A stretch of 64,000 nucleotides of DNA from Puffinus mauretanicus (taxonomy: Eukaryota > Chordata > Aves > Procellariiformes > Procellariidae), in assembly GCA_023333565.1 (NCBI GenBank), contig JAJKFH010002656.1, positions 620,001 through 684,000 of the forward strand. Direction: 5' to 3'. Made by a program: the position numbers and the translations under genes. Positions 26,240-38,250 of the stretch are shown in pieces (the first letter of the stretch is position 1; each line of letters begins with the position of its first letter). The notes below the pieces were generated by a model, which was not told the origin of the DNA, did no database searches, and worked only from the letters and a program-made list of their open reading frames with translations.

Positions 26240-26779
26240 TGACTACTTGTAAAGTGGCTGTCACGTCATCCGTCAGAGCCGAAGTTGTACGTGTTCCGCA
26301 AAACCCGTAAATCAAGTGCAGGGAGAGTACAAAGCTCCGCTCCCCCCTCGCATCTCCTGCACCTGCTGCTTTCGAGTGGTGCTGCTAGTGATGGATGCAG
26401 ACCTCGCCGCGCTACACCCTGTACAAACACAGAACAAAAAGTCTTCGCCCCCAAAGAGATTGCAACTGCAATTTAAGACATAAAAGAACGGCTGAATCCA
26501 CAGAGGCGGGAAAGGCTGGTTTTGTTCTCTCGGCGCTTTCACACAGGCAAGAGGCAGGCAGGGCTGGCTGACTGCCTTCGAACTTTTTTCGGGAATGAAA
26601 AATGCCCATAATTTTGCACTCTTGTTTTAAAAAGTTAGGCTGTTTCATTTGCAAAGGGCAGGCCTTTGTTGCAATGCTGAAAAGCACTATAATTCTCCCA
26701 CCTGTTGTTTTTCCTTATTGCTCACTCAAGCTCTCTCTCTGTCCACACATCCTGCTCGCACACGGAAGCTGCTGCGAAC
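26240..26779 (+). promoter_or_regulatory. MGST2: Probable MGST2 promoter and 5' UTR
   Basis: This is the region immediately upstream of the MGST2 ATG. It contains a moderately CpG-enriched patch (about 26,240-26,530), a CRE-like TCACGTCA near 26,261, a TATA-like 'actataatt' near 26,688 and a pyrimidine-rich leader up to the start codon. The actual start site and any non-coding first exon cannot be fixed without transcript data. Confidence 0.45.
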
Positions 26780-26837
26780 ATGGCTGGTGATTTAATTTTG
26801 CTTGCGGCTGTCTCTCTTCTTTCCGCCTTCCAGCAAT
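26780..26837 (+). CDS. MGST2: MGST2 exon 1 (coding part)
   Basis: It encodes residues 1-19 and the first base of Cys20, which is most of transmembrane helix 1 ([12 protein letters not shown]). The start context AACATGG is strong. It ends CAGCAAT|GTAAGA, a good donor. Confidence 0.95.
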
Positions 26838-29800
26838 GTAAGATCCGTGGGGTTGCATGGCTGGGGCTTGGGGAGGTTTCCACCGGTTCTGAAGTACTGG
26901 AAATTATTTTATGATAAACTGGCTGCTCTGTAACTTTAATTTCTGAGAACTAAGATTTCTCTCACCGGCGCATTGTTTACCCTCTCTGCAGTCTGAGAGG
27001 GAGTAGGCTCAGTGGGACAGATTACTTTTCCCTGTGGGAGAAACTAATTTGTTTTCAATTCTGTTTTGTTTGCTGACTTTTTGGAATCATGCTATTGTGA
27101 GAGCTTGTAACTAGCTGTAAAGTTACCCCAAAGCCACATCGTGTCTTGGTTTCGATTCTTATTTAGGCACCTATACAGTTGAAAACCTCAAAAGTGAGAG
27201 TAAATTTGTGAAATCGAATACACCAATGCTGGACTGAGAGTGCTGTGAAAACTGTTTCCTGAAATAGAGATATATACTAAGTATCTGAAACGAAAGAAGA
27301 AAGCAAACCTTTACACCAGGCAGCAATAATGTGAGGACATACTATGTCCTCATCATTACATTTCTTTAAGATCTAAATGGATTTATTTTATCCCCTGCTG
27401 ATATGCCTCTGAGAATCAAGGACTAGGGAAAGAAGTGGGCAAGTCTGAGACGCTCTTTTTGCTGTGTTATCAGTCTAAAACTGCACTAGCGTTTTTAATG
27501 CTTGTCATTATTTTCTTTGAAATATGGTGATTCATATAGTTGTGTTTACACCAGGAAACAAGATACATTTTGAAGGTATTTGTGTTATACTAGTATGAGA
27601 TTAAGAGCAAGTTAAAAATAATTACTCTGCCTTGTTTTCAAGTATCCATAGCACTGTCAACTTATCTAGCAAGCTATCTATGTGGCTTGATTGTTTGTTT
27701 ATTTGTTCTCAAAGCCTCAACATTTGTGCCTGGCAAAAAAACAGCTTGAGAATGTGACCCTTCCAGGTTAAAAAAAGCCCAACACAGCAGAAGGCAAATA
27801 AAAAGCACCTAAAATTTACATTCTCTTTTTCTGTCATCAGATCAGCTACAACATACGTTTGTGATCTTCACAGAACATTTCTTTTTGGTGGCAATATTTA
27901 CCATCAACTCCTGTGAAAGTTCAACCTGCCTGCCTTGATTTTTAACATAAAAGTGTGAAGGATTAAAAACAAACAAACAAACAAACAAACATTATCTGGA
28001 AAAGTACTGCAGTTTGAAAACTCAAGGAATTGTACAGATACTGAAACTGTGAAGGGAGGGGGAAAATACCTATGTTCTTCCTCGTGATGGTTAATCCATA
28101 TTAGTTAATCTTAGTTAAAATCACAGAAAAGACAAGATAACCTGGGGTTTAATTTACACTGGCAGTCTGACATCAAGCCCGAAGAGAAACCTGTGTAAGA
28201 ATCTGATCTGCTGATCCGATTTAAATCATCACAGCTTGGCTTACTTTCAGCACGCTTTCTAGCATGAGTAAACCAACACAGATCAATTTATGGGAGTTCA
28301 AACGAATGTTGTGAAACCGGCACCGTACGCATGTGTTATAACCAGTTCATGCAAGGGGAGTAGCCCTGTGTGTGACCGCTTGCTAGGAACAAAACACGCA
28401 ACACGCACAGCATACAACTCCGTGCTCGGGTTGCTCTTCCGTTTATTCTGCTGAGCCTCCGGTCCTGAGTTAGGAAGGTGCTAATGGGCAATACGGCCTC
28501 CCTGAAGCAGTGCTGGAAGTCAGGTTTCAGCTAGCAATCGTCAGAGGTACAAGATTTAGTGTCTCAGGACCATGAGTTATTCAAAGAATCAGGTCAGTCG
28601 AAGATTAAGCTGTGCAAGAAATGCTCTAGGGTAGAAGAGGGAGCAGAAACAATTTCAGGATGTGGTTTCCAGTCATGAATCCAGTTTTAAGCAGCTAAGA
28701 TTTGCTTGAGAGATTAGTGTTTTGTAGATGGATGGGAAAACAAAGGAATCCAATGAAAGGACCGAGTGAATCCCAACCATCGATATAGGAGAGAACAGGG
28801 AGGACAGGAGTCCCACTACTCCTCTGTTTTGAAGCATCTCTCTGAACTAGCACCTTTTAAAATCACTCTTAGTAATTCCAGGACCCAGTAAGACATTACT
28901 AAAAAGCATTTGATTTTTTTTTTTCTTAAAAGGTTGTTAGGCCAGGTCATGCAAATTAACATGCACTATCATACACTGCAATCCAGGTAGCAGCTTCTCT
29001 ACAGGCTTTTTAACACATATAAAATGTTTGAGAGTAATGTTCCTTGAAAGCCTGCTTTGTCCCATGTTTTCAGAGTAAAGATATTAACTCAGTAACCATA
29101 AATGCCACCTGAAGATGAAAGTAAAAAAAAAGCAAACAAAGGCAAGTCAAGCGTACTTTGTAACTACCTCAATCATGTAATTTAGCCTTCCGGAATTGAA
29201 CAGCTTGATACAGGGGGAAGAAAAGGCTATGAAAATCTTTACTTACTCCTGCTGCAATGCTTTCTGCAGCCCTCACGACAGCACCTCCAGTGGGTGGGGC
29301 AGAAGAGCTCTCCCATGGCTTTATTATTTACTTTAGCCCTTGTTAAACCATAATCGCAAAACTTAAATTTGGAGTTACATCGCTACTTCCCATTCACCAG
29401 AAAGGAACTAAAAGGCAAGTCCTATGCAGTTAACAAAAAATACAGTAATTATTCCTCTCCTGAGATCTTTTCGAGTCCCTGGTTGGCACCTGTCTTGTTC
29501 TGCACACCGGGCTCACCTTTTCTTGTAAGGTGACAGACATGACTCTAATTCTCCCGTTACGCAGTGCCACAGCTTGGTTTTCATTGGCATATAAAAGCCC
29601 ACTCGTCCCTAATTGGAGCAAAGTTCCCATCAATCAGAGTGGAAGCCACTAAAGAAGTGGATTTTATGATGGTCGGCCGTACTACCGTACGATCACAACC
29701 TCTTTCTGCGTACGGTTAACCAGAGTCTCCCATGTGCAAATCTCTGCCCCTCAAACTAGCGCCTTGCTGACCAAGCAATACCAAGGGCAAATCGCATCAG

Positions 29801-32800
29801 AGCTGAGGCCAGGGTTATACCATGGCCTTGACGATTTGCTTTGGTTAATTGTACTGAACAAAAAAGAACGATTTGGCCCCTACAGTGCCTTAATCTTCTT
29901 ATTTTCCCCAGTAAGTTTATTTTGTCCAGCATCTGTTCAAGGTTTTTTTTCAACTGATTTGGATGCAATGAGCCGCCTTGGCTTGCCTTAGTTCTTCAGC
30001 AGAAAAAACCTCGTCCCAGACTGGTTGTAAGCATTGAATGGCTCCGTGTGGCCAGAAAACAAGGAACACTTTGCTGGCTAAAGACGCCATTGCACAGAAC
30101 ACTATGGCTCACCTACCACTTTGACTGATAAGCCAGGCAGGATTTGCCAGCACGTAGCATTTGTCATAAAAAATAGATCATTTTGAGGGCGACAGAAGTT
30201 AAAAAGCAACTTTTCAGTTAAGTTTTCCGGGAAAATATTTCTCAGAGGTAATTCTTGTGCTTCCAAAAGTTTCAGTCTCCCTGAAGCATGTTCCCTAAGC
30301 CCTCCCTGCTACCATTCTTCCCTTCTGAAAGGGCTGCAAGGTGGCAAATAACGGATGAATCACCAGGCATGACAAGAGATGCGTGGGTGGGAGCGGAGGA
30401 GGTCTTGCTGGATGCAAATACGATGAAAGGTCCTGTAAACCTGCCTTGCAGAGAGATACCTGAGACGCTCTGACTAGGCTCTGGAGAGAAAGGTTAAGAG
30501 GTCACTTAAACGCAGCCCGTAATTACTTATATGGGGAGAAGACAGATGGAAAATGCTTTTTTTGGGAAAAGGCTTTGGCCATAAGGCTAAGACTTAAGAG
30601 GTGCACAGGGCAGCTCCGCTAATATCTCTAGCTGTACTTTAATGCCACTGCCCCCAGAAGGGAGGACAGAAGGTATGCTCTAGGCTTGCCCCTTAGACAA
30701 GTCTTTTTAGTGAGCTCAGGTGGGTGCCTGGTTTCTGGATCCAGGTAGAGTTTAGGTACGAGGTAGATAGCGAGCTTCTCATACAGGGTGGCTATGACAC
30801 AGCCAGAAAAATAACTCTAGGTACTCAGAGAGTTTTAAAGTCAAAGAGGGTGTTGCCCAATAGCTCTCCTGCATACAGAAAATTGCTGTCTGCGTATTGC
30901 CTTTTGTCCTTGCGAGCCTCTGTTCAACTTTTAGGGGGAGATTTCTGCAATGAGGACATCAGTAAAACGAGGTATACATATACACGTCAGAAGTGATCCT
31001 AGAAATACAGGTCAGAAGTGCAGAGATAGTGTTTGATTGGTTTGGGGTTTTTTGGTAAGTAACTGATGTTTAGTCACTGTACAGTAATCTATCTTTTTCA
31101 TGGCACTACATCAGTTCTAAAAAATGCTTTTTACGAGACAGGTAAGTACTATCAGCTCCAATCAGTGGAGGTGGAAACAGCAGAGGTCCTCCGACAGATA
31201 GCTCTGAGAGCTCTCCAGCAGATGAGGTGGAGAGCAGGGAACAGGCTACAGCCTCCGCAGTTGCAGCTCTCTGCTCTTTCCAACATGCTGAATTTGGAGA
31301 GCCCGAGACAATAACAACAGATGGAAAAGCAAGCGCTATAAGATACAGGTAAATAAGTTTAAAGAGGTGGCTACCAGATTTTTGTTTCCAAAGATTGTAA
31401 TGCTACCCCATGCTCCAAAGCGTCATAGCTCTTAGCGTCACTAAACCAAAACGACCATACGCTATTCAAGCAAGCAGGGAAGTGGCCTCCATCAGGGCAA
31501 TTTGGTTACTGAGATACTGCTAAGGCAGCACACCGCTCCTGGGCTGTGCCATTCTAGGATTCAGATGAGGCGGAAGGATATTTAAGTCGCATCTAGTGTA
31601 GCAAATGCAAAAAGAGAATGAATATATTTCTGAAATAGCAATTTTTCACCTTCCTCATGAGTGTCACTCTTGAAGATAAGATCTAAACTTTTGCAGGGAA
31701 AAGCTAGTTTGTCTAATATTGGTCTCTTTCTGTCAAACCAAATGGAAAGAGCTGAAGAACAATGACCTCTATTTTAAAAATTACTGACGTGTTAGGGACG
31801 CAACTGAGCCAAGGAACTGTGTAATTCGTGAGCCCTTATTTTTGCTTACAGGTCATTTTGCTTGGCTGGTGGGGAAATCAAGAATGAAGCACAAGGTCAT
31901 GCCCCCAGCTGTCACTGGAGCTCCAGAATTTGACAGAACATTTCGTGCACAGTAAGTCTGGAGATCATTAAGATGGTTGCAATGAATAACAATTCAGTCC
32001 AGAAGAGAAGCCAAAACATTATTGTAAAAAGTTACCTTTTCTTTGCATCCTTTGCTCAAAAAAAAAAAAAAAAACGATAATGAACAGATCACTTTTCAAA
32101 TGGTTCAACTATTATTTTAATGATAATGGGGTAAGTTCAGCTCATTTAAAACAGTCACTGCTCAAATTCTGATCAAACTAGGCAATCAGATTTACCCAAA
32201 CTTAAGTAGGGGCTGAGAGCTAATTGACTAACTTAGAGAATTCAGGTGTTCTGGACCTAGCAAGCTGTGCTGTCAGTTCTTGGACTGTGGCTAACACCAA
32301 ACACGTGGAAGACGAGCACAGAAAACCTCTGTCTTCACAGTGGATAATGGTGGAATAGCCTGACTAAGAGGACAGCATTTTCCTAAAGGGCTTCAATTTG
32401 TGATTAGCTAATGACCCTATGCAAAAGTATTTGTATTTATTTCAAACAGTCCCGTCTGCTGTAACTGTAGTTGTAGTGGATAACAATAATGAGACATGGA
32501 ATACCTTAGACAACATATTAGATAACAGAATATGTTAGATATAGAAGGATGCCTAATTCGTTAAAAAGAAATTCATTCACAACAACCAAAAAAGATATCC
32601 CAACAAAATATTGGTGGGAAAACTGGTGATGTCCACAAATAAAGGTTAGAAGATCTTCTCTCTAAAGATAATAAAGACCTTCACCATAAGAAGATCTATG
32701 GTGTGCTGTCTGTGCCTGACAGCACTTCATAAAGGCAGCTGGCCTCAGCAGGGCAATCCAGGCTGCCTACGCGCAGCTCTATGCTTCCTCTTGCAGTCCC

Positions 32801-35800
32801 GGGAATGCTGACCCACAAAATTTGCATACCGAGCATGGAGATAAGTGATTAACATCACATCCACGTGCTGGAATCCCTGCCTTTCTGCTGCACAGGCATT
32901 TGATTTAGGATTATTTGTCCTATTTATTTCCATGTAGTGGGATCCAGATCCTTGTCTAAGTTTAAAGACCAGGAAAATATTTGAAATAGTTTGTATTTGA
33001 GATTACAAAGAAGAGAATTTTTAAGAACACCTAATGCTGGCTTGACTGTGCTCCCACTGGATTCAACAGCATTAACTGTAGCGGCAACAAAATGAGGCCA
33101 AAGCTGATTCTCCTTGAAAATCCCACCTATAGTTTTTTTCCTTTCCAGACTAATGTTCTTTCAAATTTATTCTGCAGACAAAACTGTGTGGAGTTTTACC
33201 CAATATTCCTGACTGTCCTCTGGACTGCAGGATGGTTTTTTAATCAAGGTAAACACTTTTCGTTTTTATCTGGGACTGAGAAGTTTTACATAACTTTTTA
33301 AAACACTTTAGTTTTATCAGGAGGTAAATGACTGTAGGCATCTTTTCCCCTTCTTTTAATTGCATTACCTTAGCATAGCCTTCCTAGAAGAATGCTCAGT
33401 GACACTGAAATCCCCGCTTAGTCATGGCATTTCACATAGCCCCACCAGCTTTCACTTCTCTCTGCAAACCAAGGAGCCCGTGCACGGCACATTTATCATA
33501 CATGCAGTGGATTTGCGTGGTGAATCGTTCAGAAAAGCAGCTCCCAGATGCTTCCCGCTAATGATTATTTGCACATTACGGGACAATTCTCACAGGAGAT
33601 CAAGCATAGCTATGGTCCCTGGGGAGGAGGCAGCCTGAAAAGACTCGGGTCGGAGCACTCGTGCCTGTGGCTGGACCCCTGGCTGATGGAGACGGAGATC
33701 AAGCCAACAAACCTTTGGGTTTTTACATCGCAGATGAGTGACACCACCACTGGGCTATGACTTGTTTGTTCTGGGACACAGCGCTGAGCACTGAAGCACA
33801 GTCGTAACAGCGGCATCTCCAGCCATAGACACTGTACTTCAGGTCTGCAGCGGGGACTCGGGAAAATCTATTATGTTTTCTCAGCCACCTAGCAGGGGGG
33901 CATTTTTTGGCCAAATGTTCTGAACTCAGACGCCACAGAGCTTTCATACTTCTCACTCTGTTGGACTTTCCCAGGTGGGTCTGTGATGTCTCCTAACAGT
34001 GATGGGATGGACTCTCGTAGAGCTAGAACTTGTGATGGAGCCTAATTTTTGCATTCTGTTTTATTAACCCTTCCCCAGCTGATGTTTTAGAAGCATGAAG
34101 TCTGTGGGCTGGAGAAAGGATAACTAGCTCATGCCCACTATACCTCTCTTTCCTGAATGACTAGCTTTCTTCTCCATTTTCTATGTTTGCTCCAAAACAA
34201 TAATTTTGTTTTGGGGCTCTCTTATAGCCAGAGCCCCATCTCCACTGCAAATCCAATGTAAATCCAAAGTAGCACCACTTAAGTCAATGAATTGGATACG
34301 AGATAGTACGTGTGCTCGTAGACAGACACTTGAATCGAGGAAAATCACAGTTGCTAACCAGCAACACGGACATGTGCTGTCGTATGTAAGAAAAGAAGGA
34401 TTATGTTAACCTCCTCTTCAAGTCGTTTTTTCAGCTGAGCATCTCCCATAGGTATGTTTACACGAGTTAATCCAGAACACAGTAAAAGCCGTCCTCTGTA
34501 ATACTCGCTCGCACGGTTTGAAAGAACACAAAATTATCCAGCTTAGTCCTGGATAATACGACTGACCTACACACCCTGCTCCATCTGTCAAACGGAGGTG
34601 ACTTTATACTCTTCCCACAGGGAGGTCAGAAAGCTAACTTCACTACAGCTTTCTCTCATGTCCTTGGATAAAAGCTGCTATATAAATGCAAAGCAGGTTA
34701 TTAACAACATAAATAAGATTCTCTTTCTAAAACAAACACTCCCCTTTAGCATGAACTGCCATAACAATACAAAATGACAGCGCTGGGTCAAGCCACAGTG
34801 CTCCAACCCACTGTCCTGTCTCTGGGATAACCACCAAACTGGGGGGGGGGGGCTACAGATTCCCGTCAGTTCCTGACATCTCCTTTTCAGGGAATGCTTT
34901 TAGATTTTTTGGACAGTTCTATGCCCACCCCGTATCTGTAAACCTATATCAAGAGCCTCCTGTAGTGAATGATTAAGAATACATATATCTCTTTTGAATG
35001 ATTCTTTCCCAAGATAACTTCCCAGGGTATGGGTAGCTATGAAAATCCCCAGAGCTATACAACTAGAAAACATAACTAAAGTGTCTGACTGTCCATGATC
35101 CTAATTTTTTAGTTTTCTAACTGTTTTTTTTCCCCTATTAATCTTTTCTTTCTTAGAAGTAGCTTCCTTTCTGGGTATGTTGTACGTGTTTGCCCGCTAC
35201 AAGTACTTCCACGGTTACGTACAGTCTGTGAAAGGAAGGTAAGGAGTTACCAGCTGAACGCCGGTTCAGAGCTCCAGGCTGTGGTCTGAAGCTGGGCTGA
35301 GAGCCAAGGACTGGCAGTGAAAAGTGACTATAACTGAATGCCGCACGTGTGAAGTGTCAGCAGGAGGTCTGAAGCGGAAACCCTCGGGGAAGAGGGCTGG
35401 CTGTTACAGTAGAAGCCTAGGTTAAGACGTGCAGGTGCTACAGGTCACAGGAGGGGAACGGTTTGATGCTCACCTTGTGGGTGCCTGCTTTGTACCGAGC
35501 ATGTTGGCAACCAGGCTCGGAGAGCACAGTTTTGCAGCTCAGGACTGCTGTAGGATGGGAGACTGCTCAGGCAAGGCTTGCACAGCGCCTGCCTCTCTGC
35601 TATTTTCATTTTTCCTCAGTTTGTCACATTAAGACCTTTACTCTAGCCATACAAAATGCACTAAAGGAAGCAAGCAAATCTGGTCTTGTAGGCTGATGAA
35701 CTTTCACCAAACAGATAAGAGAACACAGCTTCAGATAAGCATATGTTAATGAACGTTAAGTGCACAGCATCTCGTAACATGAATTCTGCTTCAAGACACA

Positions 35801-38143
35801 TGCGTGCTGGCAGAACACCCCTCCACTGTAAACATCAAACACGCAGTTTATTTCTTGTTTCACTGAAGCCACTGCACTATCTTCTGTGTCCTGACCTAAG
35901 GCTCCTCTTCCAGCACACATATCAGTCATAAAAAGAAAATAGCACGATATACGCTTGTCATAAAATTAAAAGACTTGGGATGTATATTTCCAGAGGAAGA
36001 TTATTTTGTAGTGAATAATCCCCCAGCAGCAAAAGACTATACTACGGGGCTATTTTCCATAGCTTGTATACTGATATTACCATTCTCCTTCACACTACAG
36101 TCTCCTCCAATCCTTTACCCTCTTTGGAAAAGCTGTTGCCTAAAAGAAGGGAGAGGCTACGTATTCCAGAGCAAATATATGGAGATAATTTTATATTTCC
36201 CAATAAGAGATGCAATAATTCAAATGATGCAATGAACACCAACCAGACGACCAGCAACTTTTAAGGAAGTTTGGGGAGCAAAACAGGTCTAAATAAATGA
36301 ACAAGAAGAGCGTAACGGACTTTTCTTTAATCAAGAAACTAAAAAGTCCTTTGTTCAAGAAATCTTTCCCAGGCTTTACTTCAGTAGTCTTAGATTCAGC
36401 CTCTCAAGGAAGCCTAAGAACAGTGGCTGGCTTCACTATGAGGCAGAGTTTTACACCCTGGTGAGACTCTAATTTCTCTGCATTGAACAGAAGGTGCCGA
36501 GCGCCAGCTGGCAGCCCTAGAAGACGGCTTTGCTCAGGCGGCCCGCCGCTGCCGGCTGGCTGGGGCTGACCTCCGGCGGGCGCTTCAGCTAGCAACAGGT
36601 CAGCACAAGTCAGGCACGCAGAGCCCGGCCCCGAGACATAACAACAAGCCTCCAGCAGCCCTAGTAGCGAGGAGGTAATTAGTCTTCACACTGATTCTCA
36701 ACCATAATCACTGACTACAGCTGTGCTAGTTATAAAGACAAACCCGGTCCGCGTGCTCAAAGAGCTGGTTACGGCACATACTCGTGCCCTTGACTACATG
36801 AATTGCAGTTCAGATTTACCAAGGCTGGATTTTTTAAGAACACAGCAGGAACATGCACCTTCTACTCGGTTTCTGTGCTGGAGAGGCCCTTGAAGTGGGC
36901 TGTATCCTTTACCCTTCCCTCCAGCTGGCTCTGACAGATACTCAGAGGGCTAAGCTAAAGACTTCTCATGCTCTCCTGAAACTGAGGAAATCTCACACTT
37001 CACCATTTTGAAATCCGCATCTAGATGTGGCACGCCCAGAAAGGCTACTTATAGCAAGTCTTTAGGCACCAGTGAGATTCTCGGGCTCCCCGCACCCCCA
37101 GCAGTGCCTGAGCCCCTAACCTCTTCAGCTTCTGTGGGTATGGGGATAGCTAGCTATAAATGGAAGGCTGACAAGCTCCTCAGACCTCTCTCCCATGCCA
37201 ACGTGATGGGATTCTCCAAAGACACCCTTTGTTGCTTGCTTTGCCGGCAGAGGCCAACCCAGCAGCGACTCCCAGAATATGCCTGTCAGACCGGAGTCTG
37301 CACCAAGGCAACCGAGAACAGCCCCGGGAGAGCGTGCATGGAGGGGAAGCTCCCTGCTCACGTGTGCCCAAAAAGCGAGCTCTGTGTTTCGGAGCTGAAG
37401 GGCTCTCCCAGCCTCTTCTGTGGGAGCTTTCCCTTTTGTACAAATAAAATAACCTGACCCTCTCCCATCGCCGGCGAGTGCCCTAATCGCTGATTTTTTA
37501 GGATCAACACTCTTCCTTTCCAGTCCAAAAATCCATCTCCGAGTCAAAGTGGTAACCAGCAGCAGACCTCCCAGCTCAGCGGGGAGTACCTGACCCACAG
37601 ATGTGGATGCAAGAGAGACGCGCACCTCTCCCTCAGCCCCAAAGGCTTCTCTCCCACGCTCCTACACCTGGAGTTGCAGTGAGGTGCTCAAGCCTGTCTG
37701 AGGCTCTACCTACAGCTCTTCATGTCGTGGGATGAGGTAGCTTCATCCTGGAGCAGGTTCCTAACTTCCACGTGAATATTTAGAAACACTGGGGGAGAGT
37801 TTTCCCATAGAGAGGATATTAGGAATCTCTCTTCTCCCCAGCAAAAGTCACGTGCGGGAATGGTTTATTACCGCAACACCCCAAGGTAGGGTTGCAGCAG
37901 TGATCCTTTCTGATTCTACACACCTCTTCTTAACTGGTGTGGACAAGCAGTTTCGCTGTAAACACACCATGCGCAGCTCGTAACAGTATTTTTCTGCTTT
38001 CCTCTTCCAGGTTAACAGGTTTTTATTTGAATCTGGTAATTCTGATTTGCTTGATAACCCTGGGTGCAGCTGGGATTGTTAACAGCTTTCTGGATGAATA
38101 CCTGGACTTCAGCATTATGAAAAAACTACATAAATTGTTCTGA
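26780..38143 (+). CDS. MGST2: Microsomal glutathione S-transferase 2, five coding exons
   Basis: The spliced CDS joins 26780-26837, 31852-31951, 33178-33248, 35157-35238 and 38011-38143. It encodes 147 residues, the length I recall for human MGST2. MAPEG-family enzymes are four-helix membrane proteins that form trimers in the ER and nuclear envelope. MGST2 joins glutathione to leukotriene A4 (giving LTC4) and to electrophiles, and reduces lipid hydroperoxides. Visible landmarks are [16 protein letters not shown] (helix 1), [27 protein letters not shown] and the C-terminal NSFLDEYLD. Residues matching the LTC4S glutathione site are all present at the same numbers: Arg30, Arg51, Gln53, Asn55, Glu58, Tyr93, Tyr97 and Arg104. 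LTC4S itself was considered, but the NCVEFYPIF and SFLDEYLD segments and the MAML3 neighbour point to MGST2. All five exons join in frame with GT-AG sites and no breaks. Confidence 0.96.
27332..27352. repeat. 21-nt perfect palindrome with one central base
   Basis: TGAGGACATA at 27332-27341 and its exact complement TATGTCCTCA at 27343-27352 flank a single C. The AGGACA and TGTCCT half-sites are 5 nt apart, which is wrong for a 3-nt-spaced steroid-receptor element. Confidence 0.85.
27965..27990 (+). repeat. (AAAC)6 microsatellite
   Basis: Six AAAC units in MGST2 intron 1, preceded by extra A residues. Confidence 0.9.
31852..31951 (+). CDS. MGST2: MGST2 exon 2
   Basis: This 100-nt exon follows TTGCTTACAG and ends at CA|GTAAGT. 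It encodes the end of helix 1 and the first cytosolic loop, with Arg30, Arg51 and the PPAVTG...PEF motif. The 100-nt length is the same as the LTC4S exon 2 length I recall. Confidence 0.95.
32058..32074 (+). repeat. A17 tract in MGST2 intron 2
   Basis: An uninterrupted run of 17 A residues. No target-site duplication or retroposed gene could be seen upstream, so it is treated as simple sequence. Confidence 0.85.
33178..33248 (+). CDS. MGST2: MGST2 exon 3
   Basis: This 71-nt exon follows TTATTCTGCAG and ends CAAG|GTAAAC. It encodes [10 protein letters not shown] and most of helix 2. It includes Asn55 and Glu58 of the glutathione site. Confidence 0.95.
34775..34980 (+). mobile_element. Possible ancient retroposon fragment
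   Basis: The start ('gctgggtcaagccacagtg', then 'ctccaaccca', then 'ctgtcctgtctctg') resembles the 'gctgggtcagaccaaaggtc' plus 'agcccagtatcctgtctctg' opening of an old interspersed repeat common in reptiles and birds. The later part resembles it only loosely. A run of 12 G residues (34841-34852) interrupts it. The resemblance is from memory and the family name is uncertain. Confidence 0.4.
35157..35238 (+). CDS. MGST2: MGST2 exon 4
   Basis: This 82-nt exon follows TTTCTTTCTTAG and ends GGAAG|GTAAGG. It encodes helix 3 (about residues 77-97) with YKYFHGY, carrying Tyr93 and Tyr97. The Arg104 codon, for the residue that activates the glutathione thiol in LTC4S, is split across the boundary with exon 5. 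Confidence 0.95.
38011..38143 (+). CDS. MGST2: MGST2 exon 5 (coding part, with stop)
   Basis: It follows TTCCTCTTCCAG and completes Arg104. It then encodes helix 4 (about residues 108-126), NSFLDEYLD and a basic C-terminal tail ending in KLHKLF before TGA at 38141-38143. Confidence 0.95.
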
Positions 38144-38250
38144 AGACTGGGGTTTTTTAATAAATAAATAAATAATGCGGAGGCTTTCCCTGAACACCAA
38201 AAAGATTATAAGCTGCATGTGAATAAAGCATCAGAGCTCTTTACTAACAG
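38144..38250 (+). terminator. MGST2: MGST2 3' UTR with two poly(A) signals
   Basis: AATAAA occurs at 38159-38164, within a short AATAAATAAATAAATAA run 16 nt after the stop, and again at 38222-38227 (GAATAAAGC). Either could end the transcript. The second has better spacing for a short 3' UTR of about 100 nt. The cleavage site is not directly visible. Confidence 0.65.

Larger units (their letters stand above)
3111..26240. other. SETD7-MGST2 intergenic region, no gene seen
   Basis: About 23 kb of mixed, mostly AT-rich DNA separates the divergent SETD7 and MGST2 genes. All open frames are short (at most about 150 codons), resemble no family I know and lack a convincing splice context. The most AT-rich part is about 15.9-17.1 kb. 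Small repeats near 6.0 and 10.3 kb are listed separately. Distal enhancers may be present but cannot be recognised from one sequence. Confidence 0.6.
26838..31851 (+). other. MGST2: MGST2 intron 1
   Basis: About 5 kb of intron, AT-rich, with a 21-nt palindrome near 27.34 kb and an (AAAC)n microsatellite near 27.98 kb. No other gene or clear transposon is recognised. The remaining MGST2 introns (31,952-33,177; 33,249-35,156; 35,239-38,010) also hold no gene. Confidence 0.85.

Noticed and set aside
27332..27352. Glucocorticoid-type response element
   Set aside because: The AGGACA and TGTCCT half-sites are separated by 5 nt, not 3.
32058..32074. Processed pseudogene tail (A17)
   Set aside because: No gene-like sequence or flanking duplication is visible upstream of the A tract.
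37125..37625. 166-codon minus-strand frame in MGST2 intron 4
   Set aside because: It has no family resemblance, and a plus-strand frame of similar length overlaps it. Probably chance.
26780..38143. LTC4S instead of MGST2
   Set aside because: LTC4S sits next to MAML1 in human. The protein here matches MGST2 in its N-terminus, NCVEFYPIF and the C-terminal SFLDEYLD.
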